NCBI GenBank assembly: GCA_902464345.1
Contig: CABQJA010000074.1
Span: forward strand, 1 to 9,927
DNA length: 9,927 nucleotides
Direction of reading: 5' to 3'
Origin: an uncultured Clostridium sp.
GTDB taxonomy: Bacteria > Bacillota > Clostridia > Lachnospirales > Lachnospiraceae
Shown: piece after piece, positions 6,173 to 9,927 of the stretch
Layout of the letters: every line of letters starts with the position of its first letter
Position numbering within the stretch: the first letter of the stretch is position 1
Position numbers and translations under genes: made by a program
Notes under the pieces: generated by a model
Database searches by the model: none
Told to the model about the DNA's origin: nothing
The model's input: the letters and a program-made list of their open reading frames with translations, nothing else

Positions 6173-6205
6173 AAAAAGGGAGAAGCACCCGAAGGTCCTT
6201 CTCCC
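6173..6205 (-). terminator. Intrinsic terminator of clpB
   Basis: Read on the minus strand, GGGAGAAG and CTTCTCCC (6198-6205 and 6178-6185) form an 8-bp stem; after one G-G mismatch the stem resumes with ACC/GGT closed by a TTCG tetraloop. A run of five T follows directly (6173-6177). It lies 29 bases after the clpB stop, and it isolates clpB from the repeat region and the TraX gene. Confidence 0.92.
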
Positions 6206-6234
6206 CTTGCATAATCCATCACCTATCCACTTGA

Positions 6235-8814
6235 TTACCGTGCAGTCAACTGTCCGTTTTCCACATCGATGGTTACCTTCTGATTCATTCCGAGCTTGTC
6301 GGATAAGATCAGTCTGGCTACCAGTGTTTCTACATTCTTCTGCAGATACCGCTTCAACGGTCTTGCACCGTAAATCGGATCATAACCATGATCGATAATA
6401 AATGCCTTTGCTTCGTCCGTAACACTGATTTCAATCTCACGGTCTGCCAGCCGCTTATTCAGGTCTGTGATCAGCAGGTCAACAATACCGCCGATATTTT
6501 CCTTCGTCAATGGCTTGAACATAATGGTTTCATCCAGACGGTTTAAGAACTCCGGTCTGAAATGTGCACGCAGCTCATTCATTACCATTTCCTGTGCTTC
6601 CGGCTTAATGTTGCCCTGTTCATCAATTCCTTCCAGCAGATACTGGGAACCGATGTTGGAGGTCATGATCAGAATCGTATTCTTGAAATCAACGGTTTTA
6701 CCCTTTGAGTCCGTAATACGTCCATCATCCAATACCTGCAACAGTACATTAAATACATCCGGATGTGCTTTTTCTACTTCATCAAACAGAACTACCGAAT
6801 ACGGTTTCCGCCGGACAGCCTCTGTCAGCTGACCGCCTTCATCATAACCTACATATCCCGGAGGCGCTCCGATCAATCTTGCCACAGAATGCTTCTCCAT
6901 GTATTCACTCATATCGATACGCACCATATTGGCCTCATTATCAAACAGACTGGCGGCCAATGTCTTGGCAAGCTCTGTCTTACCGACACCGGTAGGTCCA
7001 AGGAACAGGAACGAACCAATCGGCTTCGTCGGATCCTTAATACCAGCCTTGGAACGAATGATTGCTTCACTTACCAGCTCCACTGCCTCATCCTGTCCGA
7101 CAACCCGTTTATGCAGCTCCTTATCCAGATGCAGGGTCTTATTTCGCTCACTTTCCGTTAATTTTGCTACCGGAATACCGGTCCACCGGGAAATGATCTT
7201 TGCAATTTCTTCATCGGTAACACTTTCATGTACCAATGTATGCTCCTCAGATTTAACCCGCTCTTCTTCTGCTTCCAGCTCCTTCTGAAGCTGTGGCAGT
7301 TTACCATACTGCAGCTCTGCCGCACGGTTCAGATCATAATTTCTCTGTGCGATCTGAATCTGGTTATTCAATGCTTCTATCTCTTCCCGAAGCTTTGTAA
7401 CATGCTCAACCTCTTTCTTCTCTTTCTCCCAGTCTGCCTTGGCACCTGCAAACTGATCCTTTAATTCTGCCAGTTCCTTCTGAAGCTCTTCCAGACGTTC
7501 CTTACTTAACCGGTCATCCTCTTTCTTTAAGGCGGCCTCTTCAATCTCCAACTGCATGATCTTACGAGACATATCATCCAGCTCCATCGGCATGGAATCA
7601 AGCTCTGTCTTGATCATGGCACAGGCTTCATCCACCAGGTCGATTGCCTTATCCGGAAGGAAACGGTCGGTAATATATCGGTTGGAAAGCGTTGCCGCAG
7701 ATACCAGTGCACCATCCGTAATCTTAACACCATGAAACACTTCATACCGATCCTTTAATCCACGCAGGATGGAAATCGTATCCTCTACCGTTGGCTCATT
7801 TACCATAACCGGCTGGAACCGCCGCTCCAGTGCGGCATCCTTCTCAATATACTGCCGGTATTCATCCAGGGTCGTTGCACCGATACAATGCAGCTCACCT
7901 CTTGCCAGCATTGGCTTTAACATATTACCTGCATCCATGGCACCATCCGTCTTACCGGCACCTACGATCGTATGCAGCTCATCAATAAACAGAATGATCT
8001 TTCCTTCGCTCTTCCGAACTTCATCCAGCACTGCCTTCAGACGTTCCTCAAACTCACCACGATATTTGGCACCGGCCAGCAAAGAACCCATATCCAATGC
8101 ATAAATCTGCTTGTTCTTTAATCCATCCGGTACATCTCCCCGGACAATTCTCTGTGCCAGTCCTTCTACTGCAGCAGTTTTACCTACACCGGGTTCACCG
8201 ATCAGAACCGGATTATTCTTCGTCTTACGGGACAGAATTCTTATAATATTTCGGATCTCCTGATCCCTGCCGATTACCGGATCCAGCTTCTGCTGTCTTG
8301 CACGCTCTACCAGATCATAGCCATACTTGGACAGACTGTCATACGTAGCCTCCGGATTATCCGTCTCTACCTTCTGATTACCCCGGACAGACATCAATGC
8401 CTTCAAAAATGCATCTCTGGTAATTCCATATTTCTGAAAGATACCGCGTACTGCTTTATTCGCCTTCTTGATCATTGCCAGGAAGATATGCTCTACCGAT
8501 ATATAGGCATCCCCCATCTGCTTTGATTCATTCTCGGCATCCATCAGTGTCATTGTAAACTCCCGGCTCATGTACACGTCACTGGTACCCGTTACCTTCG
8601 GCCGATATGCCACTGCACGTTCACATTCTGCAGTAAATCCTTTCAGATCAATTCCCATCTTTTCTATCATCTTGGCAATCAGACAATCATCGGTGGTCAC
8701 CATACTAAGTAACAGGTGCTCCTGATCAATCTCCTGATTGTTATATTCATAGGCAAGTTTGGAACAATTTTCAATTACTTCCAGTGATTTCTTTGTAAAT
8801 TTCTCAGCATCCAT
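6235..8814 (-). CDS. clpB: ATP-dependent disaggregase ClpB (Hsp100)
   Basis: An 859-residue class 1 Clp/Hsp100 ATPase of normal ClpB length. It has an N-terminal Clp-N repeat domain (about 1-145); a first AAA+ module with Walker A GEPGVGKT (206-213), pore-loop Tyr251 in YRGEFEERL, Walker B IILFIDE (273-279) and arginine finger at 331-332; a long coiled-coil middle domain (about 400-530); and a second AAA+ module with Walker A GPTGVGKT (606-613), pore loop GYVGY (653-657) and Walker B VVLFDE (674-679). The middle domain and lack of a ClpP-binding loop distinguish it from ClpC and ClpA. In the cytosol it threads aggregated proteins through its hexameric pore and works with DnaK/DnaJ/GrpE. The start has an AAGGAGG site eight bases upstream. 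A strong promoter and a CIRCE element show heat-shock control by HrcA; its own terminator makes it a single-gene unit. Confidence 0.98.
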   Translation of the reverse strand: MDAEKFTKKSLEVIENCSKLAYEYNNQEIDQEHLLLSMVTTDDCLIAKMIEKMGIDLKGFTAECERAVAYRPKVTGTSDVYMSREFTMTLMDAENESKQMGDAYISVEHIFLAMIKKANKAVRGIFQKYGITRDAFLKALMSVRGNQKVETDNPEATYDSLSKYGYDLVERARQQKLDPVIGRDQEIRNIIRILSRKTKNNPVLIGEPGVGKTAAVEGLAQRIVRGDVPDGLKNKQIYALDMGSLLAGAKYRGEFEERLKAVLDEVRKSEGKIILFIDELHTIVGAGKTDGAMDAGNMLKPMLARGELHCIGATTLDEYRQYIEKDAALERRFQPVMVNEPTVEDTISILRGLKDRYEVFHGVKITDGALVSAATLSNRYITDRFLPDKAIDLVDEACAMIKTELDSMPMELDDMSRKIMQLEIEEAALKKEDDRLSKERLEELQKELAELKDQFAGAKADWEKEKKEVEHVTKLREEIEALNNQIQIAQRNYDLNRAAELQYGKLPQLQKELEAEEERVKSEEHTLVHESVTDEEIAKIISRWTGIPVAKLTESERNKTLHLDKELHKRVVGQDEAVELVSEAIIRSKAGIKDPTKPIGSFLFLGPTGVGKTELAKTLAASLFDNEANMVRIDMSEYMEKHSVARLIGAPPGYVGYDEGGQLTEAVRRKPYSVVLFDEVEKAHPDVFNVLLQVLDDGRITDSKGKTVDFKNTILIMTSNIGSQYLLEGIDEQGNIKPEAQEMVMNELRAHFRPEFLNRLDETIMFKPLTKENIGGIVDLLITDLNKRLADREIEISVTDEAKAFIIDHGYDPIYGARPLKRYLQKNVETLVARLILSDKLGMNQKVTIDVENGQLTAR

Positions 8815-8846
8815 ATTGAAAACCTCCTTTTCTTTGTTCTATTCCG

Positions 8847-8875
8847 AATATAACACAGCTATTTTCACTTGTCAA
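8847..8875 (-). promoter_or_regulatory. Sigma-A promoter of clpB
   Basis: On the minus strand a perfect -35 TTGACA (8870-8875), a 17-base spacer and -10 TATATT (8847-8852) stand about 30 bases before the clpB start codon. The start site should fall near 8840. The unregulated promoter should be strong, which fits repression by a CIRCE-bound HrcA next to it. Confidence 0.9.
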
Positions 8876-8882
8876 TAACTTT

Positions 8883-8909
8883 TTAGCACTCATTTAAGTA
8901 GAGTGCTAA
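8883..8909. promoter_or_regulatory. CIRCE operator (HrcA binding site)
   Basis: TTAGCACTC, nine bases, GAGTGCTAA: a perfect match to the CIRCE inverted repeat bound by the heat-shock repressor HrcA. It lies 7 bases upstream of the clpB -35 box instead of the more usual place between the promoter and the start codon, and its left arm overlaps the stop codon of the short frame at 8890-9207. Confidence 0.95.
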
Positions 8910-9207
8910 CAATTTTCTGTTCCATTCTTTGTGCATATTGCTCAAATATCTTTGACTCTGCCCGTGTGTCATCGCCCGCAAGCCGCCATGCCTGCTTTGC
9001 GCTCTGGTGCTGTTCGCTCAATCGGCACTTCATGTACTCGCCCACTCGAACATGGGGGCTAACCGTCAGGATCGTAAAGCGCCCAGCAAGTCACAGCGGA
9101 CCTGCCGGACACAGAAGTGTTTTATAGAGATGATTGCTTACATGGTATCGTTCATATTCAAAGCCGTCACGCGGCAGAATAGTTTCGTTATTATTGGTGA
9201 ACAGCAT
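8890..9207 (-). pseudogene. Probable decayed small gene with an in-frame TGA
   Basis: An ATG at 9205-9207 has AGGA eight bases before it and overlaps the end of the upstream gene by 17 bases in another frame. The frame begins MLFTNNNETILPRDGFEYER, stops at TGA (9091-9093) after 38 codons, and then continues in the same frame for 66 more codons to a TGA at 8890-8892. The second part includes GEYMKCRLSEQ, QAWRLAGDD and FEQYAQRMEQK; these charged, helix-like stretches look like real protein. Base composition is more GC-rich than its neighbours. I cannot name the family. A nonsense-mutated gene, perhaps of mobile-element origin, is the simplest reading; a genuine 38-residue coupled peptide or a non-coding stretch are the alternatives. 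Confidence 0.35.
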
Positions 9208-9784
9208 CCGCTTCTTCCTGTGTGAGTTGACCGTTTTTAACTGCATCAGAAATGGCTTTGTCTAATTCCTCAACTGTGGAGTAATTCCCAATATGTACTG
9301 TTTTTCCGTTATCTTTTGTTACATCAACACTATAAGAGGAAACTACATCTTCAGTAGGTGGAATCATGGAGTAGGTATCACCGTCACCGTTGTCTTTGGA
9401 ATACAATACTCCTTTTTTGATACTTTCCAGAGTTTCTTTATAGCTGTCCATCATAGCATCTACGCTTTCCTGTGTAAATTCATAGAATACGCCTTCCCCA
9501 TCATACCAACCATCTCCGGTTCCAATCAAAGATTCCATTTCTTTTTTCTGTTCGTTCATCCACGCCTCGTATTCATCGGCTGTCCACCACTGCACATCCG
9601 GTGCCGCATTGTTCTTCTCATAATCCGCCTCGGCGACCCAATTTTTACCGTCAACGCTGATTTGTCCACCATCTGTATCCTGATAGAAAATATCCGAAGC
9701 CAATGTGCTTGCATAAGTAACCCCTGCAATGCTTAAGCAGATTGCTCCGCACAAACCTACTGTCAAAACTTTTTTGTTCTTCAT
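9191..9784 (-). CDS. Hypothetical exported protein
   Basis: A 197-residue protein starting with a clear signal peptide: KNKK, a hydrophobic core from VLTVGLCG to SIAGV, and a likely cleavage after TYA at residue 25. There is no lipobox, so it is probably secreted or wall-associated and not a lipoprotein. The mature part is acidic and soluble: a DGGQISVDGKNWV segment at 38-50, an aromatic WWTADEYEAWMNEQKKEME helix at 66-84, FTQESVDAMMDSYKETLESI at 103-122, and a helical C-terminus ending LTQEEADAVHQ. I have the impression that similar proteins occur beside sensor or transporter genes in Clostridia, but no function is known to me. The ATG at 9782-9784 has GCGAGG eight bases upstream. A strong inverted repeat precedes it, and a broken small frame overlaps its end. 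Confidence 0.85.
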   Translation of the reverse strand: MKNKKVLTVGLCGAICLSIAGVTYASTLASDIFYQDTDGGQISVDGKNWVAEADYEKNNAAPDVQWWTADEYEAWMNEQKKEMESLIGTGDGWYDGEGVFYEFTQESVDAMMDSYKETLESIKKGVLYSKDNGDGDTYSMIPPTEDVVSSYSVDVTKDNGKTVHIGNYSTVEELDKAISDAVKNGQLTQEEADAVHQ

Positions 9785-9807
9785 AGATAAGACCTCGCTT
9801 TATAAGA

Positions 9808-9839
9808 ATTATAGCTGTCCTGTTGAGGACAGCTATAAT
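9808..9839 (-). terminator. 13-bp perfect inverted repeat upstream of the exported-protein gene
   Basis: ATTATAGCTGTCC (9808-9820) and GGACAGCTATAAT (9827-9839) are perfect inverted repeats around a 6-base loop. On the minus strand the GC-rich top is followed by ATAATTCTTAT, a poor U-tract. It may be the terminator of an upstream gene outside the window, or an attenuator or operator of the exported-protein gene, as both arms contain TATAAT-like sequence just before its ribosome binding site. The structure is certain; the role is not. Confidence 0.45.
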
Positions 9840-9927
9840 ATAACAAAGCAAATTGGATATAATTTGTATGGATTATGGATTTTAGATGGAGTTGTCTATC
9901 GGTTGCCTGCAAGGCAATTCAAACCAG

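Noticed and set aside
9091..9093. TGA read as selenocysteine in the split frame
   Set aside because: No SECIS-like stem was evident just after the TGA and the context (CPAGPL before, LAGRF after) resembles no selenoprotein motif; a nonsense mutation is simpler.
9293..9736. 147-codon plus-strand open frame opposite the exported-protein gene
   Set aside because: It lies fully inside a gene with a clear signal peptide and good start; its composition is that of an antisense shadow.
9840..9927. C-terminal end of another minus-strand gene at the right edge
   Set aside because: The minus-strand frames give at most 14 residues before a stop, too little to tell coding from intergenic; apart from a small TTGCC/GGCAA stem at 9903-9917 I see nothing definite here.

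Overview
The window looks like chromosomal DNA from a Gram-positive anaerobe of the class Clostridia, most likely Lachnospiraceae. This is an inference from the protein style, strong AGGAGG-type ribosome binding sites, a HrcA/CIRCE-controlled clpB and moderate GC; no rRNA or marker gene is present to settle it. Every supportable gene reads on the minus strand, so transcription runs from high to low coordinates.

Reading in the direction of transcription: at 9191-9784 lies an unrecognised exported protein. Its stop codon overlaps the start of a short reading frame interrupted by an in-frame TGA (8890-9207), probably a decayed gene. A perfect CIRCE operator (8883-8909) and a textbook promoter (8847-8875) drive clpB (6235-8814), which ends in a UUCG-capped intrinsic terminator (6173-6205).

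The stretch from about 5426 to 6172 has no convincing gene. It holds a 157-base element present twice, exactly 240 bases apart, each copy folding into a long rod-like hairpin. An upstream hairpin of different sequence but similar architecture lies at 5507-5620, and a remnant of one arm of the repeat lies at 5442-5470.

Next come a TraX-family membrane protein (4542-5351), a small unrecognised acidic protein (4152-4466) and a TetR-type regulator with a TTG start (3548-4105) ending in an 11-bp-stem terminator.

The left third is a lipid/polyketide-type operon: a PlsC-type acyltransferase (2678-3391), an acyl carrier protein (2353-2601), a 738-residue fusion of two ketosynthase domains (133-2349) and the start of a FabG-type reductase (1-110) running off the window. 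The first ketosynthase domain keeps the Cys-His-His triad. The second has lost all three residues, as in chain-length factors, so the protein looks like a one-chain KS-CLF. A 17-bp perfect palindrome in the promoter region of this operon is a natural operator for the adjacent TetR protein. Together these genes look like a dedicated, regulated type II synthase that builds an acyl or polyene-like chain on its own ACP and hands it to a membrane acyltransferase, separate from housekeeping fatty-acid synthesis. The product cannot be read from this window.
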